DNA of 32,933 bases from Candidatus Altimarinota bacterium (GTDB taxonomy: Bacteria > Patescibacteriota > Gracilibacteria > BD1-5 > UBA6164): contig JAKVBB010000005.1 in the NCBI GenBank assembly GCA_022448215.1, positions 1 through 32,933 on the forward strand. The letters run 5' to 3'. Positions 1 through 9,719 of this stretch are shown piece by piece. The first letter of the stretch is position 1; each line of letters starts with the position of its first letter. The position numbers and the translations under genes were made by a program. The notes beneath the pieces are model-generated. The model saw only the letters and a list, made by a program, of their open reading frames with translations. It ran no database searches and was not told the DNA's origin.

Positions 1-458
1 GTTTTGAAGTGAGTGATGCAAATGGAAATACGGTCTCTCAGCTACTGGATTTTTATATCGACATCCCAGAGTTTATTATCTCAACAGGAAGTATAGATAT
101 CTGAGTGATAGATCATCTCTCGGAGAGTTTTTCAGATACTGTGACGGTGACGGTGCGTACTCTCGGAGCTGGTTTTGATGTGACTATGAACACAACGACT
201 CTTCCAAGCTATAGTTCAGAAAGTCTTTCTGATTGGGATGGAAGTGATGGGTTTGGATATCAAGCATCTCCATTTTCTGGTACCATTACGACTATCGCAA
301 GTAACCAAAATATTGCCAGTCAAGCGAGTGGTATCAATACTAATGGACAAAAAAATACCTATACATACGATATACAACTGTGAGCTTTGATAGAACAGAC
401 TCAATCAGCATGAAACTATATCGGAAGTATTGATTTTGGTATAGAGTTGGATTATTAG
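1..458 (+). CDS. C-terminal part of a secreted surface protein (5' truncated)
   Basis: Open from the window edge in the frame starting at base 3 and ending at TAG 456-458. In-frame TGAs at 102, 381 and 411 are read as Gly. The visible 151 residues are rich in Ser, Thr, Gly, Asn and aromatic residues and look like beta-sandwich. They align by eye over their whole length with the C-terminus of the convergent gene at 571-2196: both have a YID..EF..STGS start, a VTVRT(L/I)GA segment, NTNGQKNTY, GAL(I/V)E and a final NIDF/SIDF..Y. This is therefore probably a paralogous exported protein whose N-terminal domains lie outside the window. No catalytic motif is visible. A role as surface adhesin or envelope component is inferred only from the neighbour's signal peptide and LamG-like region. 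Confidence 0.8.
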
Positions 459-570
459 AATGAAGGAATAAATATACTATTTGCAATCTTTTCGAAATCT
501 CAAGATGCGGCTTTTCGGGGCTTTCTCAATTTCTCAAAAATTCAAAGAGTATGCTTTACTAATAATAACT

Positions 571-2196
571 TTAGTAGTTAAATTGTATATTAAAATCAAT
601 ATTCCCACTATAATCTCCAGCTGCCTGTTGGGCTTCTACGAGAGCACCAATCTGGAGTTGGTAGTTATAGGTATTTTTTTGTCCATTAGTATTGAGATTC
701 TTGGTTTGAGTCCCAATAGTTGCTCATGTATCAAATGAAGTAATTATTCCATTGTATGGTGTTGATTCATATCCATACCCACTTCATCCATTCCATGAGG
801 AAATCTCTTGGGTTCATGAAAGTAGGTCAGTATTTTTTACTAAATCAACTTGGAATGGTGCTCCAATAGTACGAACAGTAACTTGTATTTCGTCAGAAAA
901 ATCAGCTATTCCAGACTCAAGAGAGCCAATATTGAGACTTCCAGTTGACACCATAAATTCAACTTCATCAATATAGAACTCAATCTCTTGGGTTCATGTA
1001 TTTTCTGCAATATCAGATATGCTAACAGTAGCTCTGTATCGACCATAATCAAGTCATGATATATCAAAGCTTCCCGTATTTGTTGTGATATTGCTTGATG
1101 TAACAGAAGTTCCAGAGATATCACTTCACCAATCTGAAGCTACAGAGTTCCACTTTTGTAGTATAATATTTCCAGTATTTGTGTCTACTCCTGATCCTCA
1201 TACTTCATCACTATAAGAGACGGTAAGGCTTATATCTCAGATAGGGGATATAGTATCATTCTGAGGAGTAAAGCTATGAAACACTGGTGCTGTGTTATCT
1301 CTCCATTTAGACAGATAATAACCATGTAGGTTCGCTACTTGAATTGTATCAAGTGCATTATTCCATTGATTTATTTCTCCAATAGTTCCTTCAAAGTAAT
1401 TTCATTGAAATGTGTTAAGTGTAAAACCAGTTTCTAGATTGAGAGTGTTGTTTTGAGTCGCTCATACTCCAATAGTTCATCCAGTGGAGTATACACTACA
1501 ACCAAATGCGGTATCGAGCTGACAGATTCCATGAATGGTTTGTATATCTGCTCCAGTGAGAGTCGTGATATGGTTTCCGTCGAGATATCCATGTACTTGA
1601 GTAGTATCGTGTATGAATGTAATAAAATAATCTGTGTTTGTAGTGATAGCACCATAGTCAATGATTTTTCTTTGGTCACTTGGAGACCAATCAATCGTAT
1701 TCCAAACTCATCCATAGAGGTGTCAGTTAGATATTTGAAAACCGTATCATTTTTCATGATCTCATTGTTCGTATATTGTTTGAAGTGAATGTATATCAGT
1801 ACCAGTTTCTATGACTATACCAAATGATTTTTCACTATAGGTAGGGGAGAGATTAATATCAGTGGTATCAAATACTTCTAGCATATCATCTACTCAATCA
1901 AATTGAATTCATGGATATCTATCGCTGATTCCTCCTGTCAGATATATCGGTTGTTTTGCTGGGTCTATTTGACTTCCGGTAGCACTTTGAATGATTTCTT
2001 GCCAAACACTGATAGAATTTCCATTATTTGGTTCCCCGGTATTCTCGTTTCCATCTGCATTTACATCTTGAGCATCAAAGTTTATTACCTCTCAGCCAAA
2101 ACTAGAATAGGCCATTGGGGCATGGTAGGTTCCGTTTCAAAAACCCATAAAAAAGAGCTGAAAGAAAACAAGGATGTAAGAAATATGTTTTTTCAT
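571..2196 (-). CDS. Secreted LamG-domain surface protein
   Basis: Reading TGA as Gly gives 541 residues from ATG 2196 to TAA 571 with no other stop; an upstream stop in frame (2227-2229) supports this start. Residues 1-26 form a signal peptide (KK, then a hydrophobic run). Residues about 85-298 look like a LamG/concanavalin-A-like jelly-roll: YPGIQFDGVDDMLEV near 94-108, FITFIHD near 191-197, GYLDG near 203-207 and a closing GTIGEINQWNNAL near 270-282. Residues about 302-412 look like a bacterial Ig-like domain (TAPVFHSFTP start, YSDEVGGSGVD). Residues 412-541 are the module shared with the gene at 1-458. It is probably exported and bound to the surface, with carbohydrate or protein binding. 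Domain assignment is by pattern, and the ligand is unknown. No clear terminator was seen between the two convergent genes (459-570). Confidence 0.85.
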
Positions 2197-2276
2197 GACT
2201 TTTTTATTTTTATTTTCTTTATTATTTTATCATAAAAAAGCCAAAAAATCGTATTTATTACTTGACAGAATCCTAT

Positions 2277-3590
2277 TTATATTTGCAGATTTTTCTGTAA
2301 TTCAGAAATATGGTCTATTTGTAATATTTCTATATCATGTTTTTGAGTTATTTTTGTTTTTGGGAGAATGATTTTTTTAAATCAGAGTTTTTCTGCTTCT
2401 GTAATTCTTTTTTCGAGTTGAATGGGTTTTTTGAGCTTTCCAGTGAGGGAAATTTCTCATACAAAGAGAGTATCTTTTGGAAGTGGTTTATTACTCTTTG
2501 AACTGATAATCGAAGCAGCAAGCGACAGATCAATTCAAGGTTCTTCTATTTTGAGTCATCGAGAAATATTACTATAGACATCATAGCTATCGAGACTGAT
2601 ACTTGTATATTTTCCTAGTACAGCGATAATGAGATCGAGTTTTGAAGTATTGATTCCCCTGGCTGATCGCTTTGGGTATCCAAATTTAGTGTATGTAGTC
2701 AAACTTTCTGTTTCTATAATGAGGGCTCGACTTCACTCAATAGTGACAGAGAGGCTCGATCCAACACTTGGTTCACTTCATTGGATAAATTCTATTCCAG
2801 GGTTTCGCATATCTTGGAGTCATTTTTCTCCCATAGAAAAAAGGGCAATTTCACTGGTGGGACCAAATCTGTTTTTAAGCCCTCGAAGCATCCTGAGATT
2901 ATCAAACTTATCTCACTCAAAATACAGAACCGTATCGACCATATGTTCAAGTGTCTTTGGTCCTGCTAGATTTCAGTCCTTGTTGATATGTCCAATAATA
3001 TAGACACAGGTACCCGTTGTTTTGGCATAATGAACGAGTATTTCTGTGATGTATCTGACCTGAGCGATGCTTCCTGATGTTCCGGTGATTTGATTGGAAT
3101 GCATGACACTAATAGAATCAATGACCAGTATTTTTGCAGTATTTTTTTTGAGGGTTTCGAGAATATTTTCAATACAACTTTCAGAAAGTATAGATAGATT
3201 ATTTGTCTCTATTCACAGTCTATTTGCTCGGTCTGAGAGTTGGTATTCGGTTTCTTCTCATGAGATATATATCATATCTTCTTTGATCCAGTCTGCGAGT
3301 TGGAGAGTGAGGGTAGACTTCCCAATTCATGGTTCTCCCGAGAGGAGTATTACACTTCCAGGAACCATTCATCCCCCAAGAAGGGTATTGAGTTCTTCTG
3401 ATTTGCTCAGTATACGTTTTTGATCTTCTGCTACATTATCAGATATTTTTTTGAGTTCTTGCGCTTGGCCTGTTGCATCTTGGGTTATTTTGGGTTCATG
3501 AAATTCTTTCATAGTATTCCATGATTTACATGATTCACACTGTCATTGCCACTTGACCGACTCATGACCACATTCACTACATACGTACAT
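2277..3590 (-). CDS. radA: DNA repair protein RadA (Sms)
   Basis: 437 residues, the usual RadA length. The N-terminus has the four-cysteine zinc finger (C4, C7, C18, C21). Walker A GEPGIGKST lies at about 85-93, and the Gly before Ile is encoded by TGA. Walker B (KILVIDS), the RadA-specific KNRFG motif and a Lon-C-like C-terminal domain follow. RadA is a RecA-like ATPase that drives branch migration of recombination intermediates. Start ATG 3590 gives the zinc finger at its normal position. The stop is TAA 2277-2279. The gene is divergent from the KAP NTPase gene. A good promoter lies upstream (3621-3648). Identification is secure; several glycines are TGA, so standard-code annotation would fragment it. 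Confidence 0.96.
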
Positions 3591-3620
3591 AGATATTTGA
3601 AAAGAAAATATTTATTAATA

Positions 3621-3648
3621 GTATATATTTTGTGTATATATTTGCAAG
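3621..3648 (-). promoter_or_regulatory. Sigma-70-type promoter for radA
   Basis: On the minus strand TTGCAA (3648-3643) and TATACT (3626-3621) are separated by 16 bases, about 30 bases upstream of the radA ATG. The surrounding 3591-3790 gap is very AT-rich. On the plus strand the gap holds a TATAAT at 3746-3751, about 40 bases before the KAP gene, without a convincing -35. Confidence 0.5.
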
Positions 3649-3790
3649 AGAAAATAAAAATAGTTTAATTTTTTATTGTTAATTTTTGTTCTTATCGCTA
3701 TTGATATTTAAATATTTATTAAACTACCATTTTCTTTTTTATATGTATAATAATTTTAAGTTATATTATGTTTTTTTTACTCTTTAACTT

Positions 3791-6700
3791 ATGAAACAAA
3801 TAGTAAAGTTTATTATTCGTATAATAACTTGAGTTTTAGTAATAACTTTATTAAAGAATTTTATAGATAATATAGATGATTTACAACTATATACTTACTA
3901 TATTATATCTATACTGTTGATAATATTTTTATATATAATTACAAAGTATAGGACTATATTAAATAAATTCTTTTGAAACTTAAATTATGCTTCTTCATCA
4001 GTTATTGTTTTGATCTTGTGATATATTATTTTAAAAGAAAGTATTTTTACTATTTTTAATTATATAAATGTTGAGGTTTCAAAGTTACATACTAATATTG
4101 AAATACTTATAGATACTATATTTAAGCATGAAAATATAGTTTACTTTGAATATATATTATTATTACTTTCTCTTTTTGTAATCATATTATTAATTAATTG
4201 TTTTTGTTGTAGAAATTATAATGAAAAAAAATGATTTTTGTTGCCAGATACTCCTATAGATGATGAACAATATGATAAATTATGAGCACCAGAGAAGGCA
4301 GAATCATTTGCGAATATAGTATATAATAATTGAAGTAGTAAGTCATTTATATTTTGATTAATAGCTCCTTGGGGGTACTGAAAAACTAGTTTTTTGAAAT
4401 TATTTAAAAAGTGAGATTATATAAATACAATAAATTATAAAAATCCTAGGAAAATAAAGGATGAGTGTATAGTAATTGATTTTAATCCTTGGTATTTTGA
4501 ATGAGATAATGATTTATTAGAGAAGTTTTTAAACCACTTTAAGAAAGAATTAAATAATAAAACTAGTAAATATCTACCTGAACTTAATTATGATTTATGA
4601 TTTTTGCTTCAGTTATTAGAAAAAAATTCAAAAAACATATTGGGATTATCTATTTGAATAGAGGCTAAAGATAATTTAGAAACACTAAAAAATAAGATAA
4701 ATATATCATTAAAAAAACTGAATAAAAAAATAATAATTATTGTCGATGATTTAGATAGAATATCCGATAATAAATTAAAATCTATATTTAAAATAATAGA
4801 TTTATGCAAAGATTTTTACAATACAAACTTTATTTTATGTTATGACCCAAATAACTTAAATAATATTGAGGAAAATCTAATAGATACTAAAGAAATAAAT
4901 GCAAAATGAGATATAAGTGTAACTTCTGAGGAAGTAAACAATAAAAATTTTATTGATTTTATATCAAAAATTATAAATGTAGAATATTCTTTATTACCTA
5001 GTCATTCAAAATTAAGAGATTATTTTATAGATACATTTATTAATAATAATGAAATAGAATTTAGTGATAATTCAAAAGATTGAATAGAAAAGGGAATAAA
5101 TAATTTATTTAATATTAATAATTATAGAATTTTTTGAAAATATATATCTAACCTTAGATGAATAAAAAGGGTTTATAATCTAATTATTTCTCTAATTTGA
5201 GATAATGAAGATAGGAAACATTATATTAAGGAAATTTTTGATATTAATAGATGAATAAGATTTGATGACTTCATTAAACTTATGATATTAAAAAGTAATT
5301 TCCCAGATTTGTTTATAGATGTATATCAAGAAACAAATTTAGATAGTGGTAAAATTGATATATGGTCTTCAAGCCAAAATAAATATAAATTTGTAAGTGA
5401 TTATAATTTTTGATCTTACAATAGTGAAACATTATATTATACAAATCAATTTTTAATCGATAAATTAAATCAGTTATCAATAGAAAAACAAGAGGTAATA
5501 AAAAATATATTTCCTATTCATAAATTAACTAAGAATAGTTCGTGAAAGAAAGTAGGATTAAAATATAATGAGAATGAGGACTTTAATGATTTAAGATTTC
5601 ATAATAATTTAGAAAAACATTTACATATAATAAATTTCGATTTTGATGACTTTGATAATACTATCATTTATGATAATTTTATACAAGATAATATAGAACA
5701 ATTTAAAGATAGTAAAAGTGATTTACAATCTATAGTTAGTAAAATAGAAAAAAAATATGATAATAAATGAATTAATAGTTTTAAAGATATTATAAAACAT
5801 AGTATAAATAATTGGGATAATAGAAAAGAGAAGTCCATCGAGCTTATAGATTATATGATAGATAATTTTTATCAATATTCTTTAAACTGATTAATTGATT
5901 GAATATATATTGATATAGAATTTTTACTAGAGAAATCTATACCTAGAAATAATAGTAAAATAGATAAACTTTTGTATATTGGTGATTTGATGTATTGAGA
6001 ATGAAACTTTAAAGATAAGTGAGTTATAGAAAGATTTTTTTGAGATAATTGGTGAGTTATATGACTATATATAAATTTATGATTTATGTACTATATTCAT
6101 AGCGAAAGGGATACTTTATATAATTATAGAAGATGAATAACTTGAACTGAGAAATTGAATATGCCAAATATGTTTTATTCTGCAAAAATATGTAGATATA
6201 TATATAGTTTCTTTAAAAGTTTATATATTGATAAGCAAAAGAATATTTTTGAAGAAATAGATAATATTCCAGATAATAAATTTGATTATGAAAAATGAGT
6301 AGATATATGGTCAACTAGATATAAAGATTGAATAGTTTGATTTATAATATATCAATTAACGACGGCAGTTTGAAGTTTTGATTACTATAAGGATAAAAAA
6401 TATTGGAATGAATATGGGGACCAAGAATGATGAATTAAAAAAGAATTAAATAAATATTACTTTGATTTTTGTTTTAAATGAAAATGAATTAAATATTTTG
6501 TTGAATATTTAGCTCATTTTATAGAATTAGAAAAGGACCGTTTTTGAGAGAATGATAAAAATATACACTATAAATTAAATGATTTATTATCTGTTTTTGA
6601 AAAAGAAAGACTAATAAAAATTTTTAAAGATAGAAAAGAAGATATTGATAAGTTTATTAAGAATAACTCTACTGAGATTGCTCATATAACACGCTATCAT

Positions 6701-6808
6701 AGTAGTAGTGAAGGAGATGTGGAAATAAAAGTTGATTATAAAGAATTTTGGAACTACTTTAATATAAATATTGATAAAATTACTTTAGATAGAATAATAA
6801 ATAAATAA
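3791..6808 (+). CDS. Membrane-anchored KAP-family P-loop NTPase
   Basis: 1005 residues when TGA is Gly. Four hydrophobic segments lie within residues 1-150. Walker A is APWGYGKTSF near 192-201, with the Gly directly before Lys encoded by TGA 4379-4381. FNPWYF follows at about 235, and Walker B IIIIVDDLDR lies near 314-323. This is the KAP arrangement: N-terminal membrane helices, P-loop, the FxPW(Y/W)F element and DDLDR. KAP NTPases are membrane-linked STAND/AAA-like ATPases, and many bacterial members occur in mobile or defence contexts. The roughly 650 residues after the NTPase core have no domain I recognise. The gene stands alone, is much more AT-rich than its neighbours, and encodes 41 of 49 glycines by TGA (hand count). 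It ends at a strong terminator next to tRNA-Leu. Family is confident; a defence role is inference. Confidence 0.88.
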
Positions 6809-6846
6809 ATAATTATTAATGAAATAAAAAAATACTTTGAGAAATT

Positions 6847-6880
6847 AAATACAACTCCTGCAAAGGAGTTGTATTTTGTT
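6847..6880 (+). terminator. Rho-independent terminator between KAP gene and tRNA-Leu
   Basis: A perfect 13-base-pair stem (6847-6859 with 6864-6876) closes a GCAA loop. T-rich sequence follows on the plus strand, and A-rich sequence precedes it, so it can serve both the KAP gene (+) and the tRNA (-). Confidence 0.85.
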
Positions 6881-6886
6881 ATTTTA

Positions 6887-6971
6887 TGGTACCCAGAGTG
6901 GGACTTGAACCCACACATCCGAAGATAGGGGATTTTGAGTCCCCCGTGTCTACCAATTCCACCATCTGGGC
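6887..6971 (-). tRNA. tRNA-Leu (anticodon CAA)
   Basis: The minus strand folds as a class II tRNA. The acceptor stem is GCCCAGA with TCTGGGT (a G-U pair at 1-72), with discriminator A and an encoded CCA (6889-6887). The D arm has GGTAGAC, the anticodon stem GGGGA/TCCCC encloses CTCAAAA (anticodon CAA, reads UUG), a variable arm with a TTCG loop follows, and the T arm is GTGGG TTCAAGT CCCAC. A promoter lies just upstream. This is not the UGA-reading glycine tRNA, which I did not find in the window. Confidence 0.95.
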
Positions 6972-7002
6972 AAATGACAGTAGCACATTTGAAGTGGTCT
7001 GC

Positions 7003-7029
7003 ATTATATAGATTTTCATATTTTTGCAA
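7003..7029 (-). promoter_or_regulatory. Promoter of tRNA-Leu
   Basis: On the minus strand TTGCAA (7029-7024) and TATAAT (7008-7003) are separated by 15 bases, about 30 bases upstream of the tRNA 5' end. Confidence 0.5.
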
Positions 7030-7093
7030 ACTATTTTCTATTATATTTCTCCCTTATATATATTATTTTTTTCTTCTTTTAAAAACTGTAAGT

Positions 7094-7111
7094 GTCCCGC
7101 AGCTGCGGGAC
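7094..7111. repeat. Perfect 18-bp palindrome
   Basis: GTCCCGCAGCTGCGGGAC is fully self-complementary with no spacer. It is a GC island in AT-rich DNA between the tRNA-Leu promoter and the rnr promoter. It could be an operator or a remnant of a repeat; with no loop it is a poor terminator. It differs in sequence from the CCCCCT-type repeats elsewhere in the window. Confidence 0.7.
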
Positions 7112-7164
7112 AAAGTGGATTATTTTTTTGTCAATACACTCTGTTTTCTTTTTCATAGAAAATA

Positions 7165-7173
7165 TGCTATACT
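7165..7173 (+). promoter_or_regulatory. Extended -10 promoter of rnr
   Basis: TGCTATACT is an extended -10 element (TG-N-TATACT) 29 bases before the rnr ATG, with no good -35. The same GCTATACT string recurs before the polysaccharide operon (19963-19970), and a TGGTATACT lies at 9462-9470, suggesting a common promoter style. Confidence 0.5.
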
Positions 7174-7201
7174 ACATACAATAATTTTAAATAAAATTTT
7201 T

Positions 7202-9196
7202 ATGGCTGAGTACCAACATTGAGTAGACTCTCAAGATGGATCAATAATTTGAGTATATTCTAAAGGAAAAGGGAGCTTTGGTTTTGTAGATATGGATAAT
7301 AGACCCAAAGGATATTTTGTATTTGGATGAAATACCCGCGATGCACTTTCATGAGATACGGTACGAGCAAAAATTAAAACATTCAAAGGACGAGAAGAAG
7401 CAGTGATTACCGAAGTGCTGGAAAGACGAAAAGCTCCAATTACAGGAATATTTGAACATAATAAAGGAAAAAAATTTGGTTTTGTGGTACCAAAAAATCC
7501 AGAATTTCAAAAAGATATATTTATACCAAAACGATTTTCTCATGGAGCCAGAAATGGTGATATGGTAGCCGTAGAAGTGACAGGTTGGAATGGGAAAAGT
7601 CCTGAGTGAAAAATCGTACAAGTGATTGGTGATCCAGATGAAAGAGGAGTAGATATTCTCGCTATTGCCGTTGAAAATGGAGCCAGAATGGGCTGGGATG
7701 ATGAAATCCGAGAAGAACTCAAACAGTTTTCTGCTCCAACGGAAGAAGATATGAAAAAACGACATGATTTTCGGGACGAATTTACTATTACTATTGATTG
7801 AGCAGACAGTAAAGATCTGGATGATGCCATTTCTGTTGAATTTATAACTCCCCCTAGCCCCCTCCAAGAGGGGGGACCAAAAGAGAAGAGTCCTCACTAT
7901 AAACTTTCAGTGCATATTGCTGATGTGACCCATTATGTAAATGAAAAATGAGCTATCGATACAGAAGCACTCAAACGAGGAACTTCTATCTATTTGGTAG
8001 ATAAGGTTATTCCAATGCTTCCAGAAGAGCTTTCCAATGGACTCTGTAGTCTCAATCCCCATGAACCAAAACTTTCTATGACCTGTGAAATGATCATTAA
8101 TTCAGCCGGTCATATTACAGAAACAAAGATATATGAATCGGTGATAGAAAGTGATTTCCGAATGACCTATAAAGAAGTTGATGAGATATTGAATGAAGAA
8201 CTATCTATTTGAGCGGACTTGATGTTTGGAGGAAAAGTAACCAAACAACTCATAGACATGTTGAAACATTCTCGAGACCTCCAACGCATTCTTACCAAAT
8301 ACAAAAAATCTCTTGGAGTGCTCGGATTTAATTTTCCCGAACCAAAGATAGAAGTAGACGAAAAAGGGTGGCCCATCGAATACAAAAAATATCCTCTCAG
8401 AGAATCCAATAAGATTATTGAAGAGTTTATGATTAGTGCAAATGAGGCAGTTGCTCGAGAAATGAGTCAATATCCATTTGTGTACCGAGCACATGAAGCT
8501 CCAGATGTGGAAGATCTTTCAAAACTTCATAAGGTTGTTTCTCAGTTTGGCTATACTCTTGAGAATATCAGAAAAATTTCTCCAAAAGACGTAGCAAACC
8601 TCCTCGAACAGATTGCAGGAGATCCAAAAGAAAAATTACTGGGAAAAATGGCTCTCAGGAGTCTCAAAAAAGCAAATTATTCTACCGAACTTATTGGTCA
8701 CTTTGGTCTCGCACTTCAGTATTATAGTCATTTCACATCACCAATTCGAAGATACCCTGATCTTCAAATTCATAGAATTATCAAAGAAAAAATTCATAAA
8801 AAACTCTCTCCAAGCAGAAAAGATTATTACAAAAAAATACTGGGACCCATTTGTGAACAAAACTCTGCGAGTGAAGTAGCGGCTCAAGATCTCGAATACA
8901 AGATCTGGGATCTCATGGCTGCCAAATATATGTCTGATAAAATAGGACAAGAATTTGAAGGAGTCATTTCTGGAGTGATGCAAGGATGATTTTTCGTGGA
9001 ACTCGATAATACGATCGAAGGTCATATAGCACTTGATTCACTCTGAGGAAGATTTGAATACTTTGAGGAGACGATGGAGCTCAAATGAGCTGGAACCAAA
9101 TTTCAGATTGGTGATAGAGTCAAAGTACAATTGGTAAATGTAAATATGGATCGGTATCAGATTGATTTTGAATTGATGGAAAAACTGGAAGAATAA
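7202..9196 (+). CDS. rnr: Ribonuclease R (RNase II/RNB family exoribonuclease)
   Basis: 664 residues. N-terminal cold-shock-like OB domains ([10 protein letters not shown] near 20-30, [10 protein letters not shown] near 95) are followed by the RNB domain with [17 protein letters not shown] around 198-214, holding the catalytic aspartates. HIADVTHYV, the RNB core segment [16 protein letters not shown] and a C-terminal S1 domain follow. RNase R degrades structured RNA 3' to 5'. TGA codes Gly at several sites, including TIDGAD. Just after the catalytic motif, where the family normally runs straight on to the VHIADV strand, lies a Pro/Gly-rich insert ([11 protein letters not shown]) encoded by a copy of the C-rich palindromic repeat (7844-7876). 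It is slightly shorter than typical RNase R. The start is ATG 7202, with an extended -10 upstream and no Shine-Dalgarno. Confidence 0.95.
7844..7876. repeat. C-rich palindromic repeat inside rnr
   Basis: CCCCCTAGCCCCCTC followed by an AAGAGGGGGG arm forms a hairpin-type repeat. Its first 21 bases are identical to those at 9193-9213 just after rnr. Here it is read in frame and supplies the peptide [11 protein letters not shown] inside the RNB domain. Confidence 0.8.
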
Positions 9197-9232
9197 CTCC
9201 CCCTAGCCCCCTCACTCGAGGGGTATTTTTAA
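9193..9232 (+). terminator. C-rich repeat copy acting as rnr terminator
   Basis: Begins inside the rnr stop codon. The 21 bases are identical to the copy inside rnr; then CCCCTC/GAGGGG forms a hairpin followed by a T run (9225-9230). A member of the dispersed repeat family appears to be co-opted as terminator. Confidence 0.65.
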
Positions 9233-9250
9233 TGAAAATAAAAATATTTA

Positions 9251-9279
9251 TTGACAAACTCAATCTAAATTTATAGTAT
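9251..9279 (+). promoter_or_regulatory. Promoter of the structured RNA
   Basis: A consensus TTGACA at 9251-9256 is followed by TATAGT (9272-9277, spacer 15) or TAGTAT (9274-9279, spacer 17). It is the best -35 match in this part of the window. It is not followed closely by a coding start; the next ATG gene lies beyond a terminator. Confidence 0.6.
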
Positions 9280-9450
9280 GTCGTTACATGTATAACTTGT
9301 AGCGATATTTTTTATGTTCAACCGAACAACTATTATTACCATTAAAAAAATCATCTCACACTCCGTGAAAATGATTTCTTTTGCTTGGTAAAAATATCAC
9401 TCAAAATCATGAAGAAGTTGTTTTCACTCTAGAAGACAACTTCTTTTTTT
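9280..9450 (+). ncRNA. Candidate structured small RNA, about 165 nt
   Basis: Between a good promoter and a terminator with no open reading frame, four nested or serial stems can be drawn. Stem 1 is 9282-9288/9298-9304. Stem 2 is 9315-9319/9324-9328 (TGTTC-AACC-GAACA). Stem 3 is a long composite of 9336-9341/9386-9391, 9348-9354/9371-9377 and 9356-9359/9365-9368 with loop ACTCC. The terminator is 9412-9424/9433-9445 followed by Ts. Two of the loops are C-rich. I do not recognise a known family; it lacks the features of tmRNA, SRP RNA or RNase P. It could instead be a long leader of the next small gene, but the terminator argues for a separate transcript. Confidence 0.55.
9412..9450 (+). terminator. 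Intrinsic terminator of the structured RNA
   Basis: AAGAAGTTGT pairs with ACAACTTCTT (9412-9421 with 9436-9445), extended inward by three pairs around the loop, and is followed by a run of Ts. Confidence 0.8.
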
Positions 9451-9470
9451 AATTTTTTATTTGGTATACT

Positions 9471-9719
9471 ATGAATCAACAACTTGCTGCAGTGAATATT
9501 TCTGATACATGATCAGAGAATCAAGAAATTCTTATAAGAACAGATATTTGACTTACTTTTCCTGATATTCTGGAGTTTTTAAAAAGACAAAATATATCTT
9601 TTGTATCATGAATTCTTGATAACAAAAAATCACTTATTTCTCTTACTTTTGATAATCGTCAAGCAGCTGAACAAGTAAAACAAATTTTAGATGAAGAGAT
9701 AGAGAGTAGAGTGGCTTAA
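9471..9719 (+). CDS. Small hypothetical protein, 82 aa
   Basis: ATG 9471 to TAA 9717-9719, with three in-frame TGAs read as Gly, so it is a genuine code-25 gene rather than a chance frame. The sequence has a pattern of alternating strands and helices (VNISDTG..., ILIRTDIGLTFPDILEFLKR, ISFVSGIL, SLISLTF, AAEQVKQILDEEI), which resembles a small ferredoxin/ACT-like fold, but no family can be named. A TGGTATACT extended -10 ends immediately before the ATG, so either the message starts inside this frame or another promoter is used. The stop overlaps that of the convergent hemerythrin gene by three bases. Confidence 0.7.

Noticed and set aside
459-570. Terminator between the two convergent surface-protein genes
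   Set aside because: Only short imperfect matches (for example around GAAATCTC and TTGAGAAA) and no stem with a T run.
1434-1757. Open frames on both strands within the LamG protein gene
   Set aside because: The true frame on the minus strand (571-2196) gives signal peptide, LamG and Ig-like patterns; the others are shadows.
3596-3790. Attachment-site duplicate of the tRNA-Leu 3' end at the other side of the KAP gene
   Set aside because: No stretch resembling the tRNA 3' end was found there, so tRNA-targeted integration is only a suggestion.
6754-7029. Minus-strand open frame across the tRNA-Leu
   Set aside because: It lies over a clear tRNA and its promoter and resembles no protein; a chance frame.
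7202-9196. Apparent broken gene (several fragments in standard code) for RNase R
   Set aside because: All breaks are TGA codons; reading them as Gly restores one protein with complete motifs. The same holds for thrS, recG, radA and the glycosyltransferases, so they are not pseudogenes or frameshifts.
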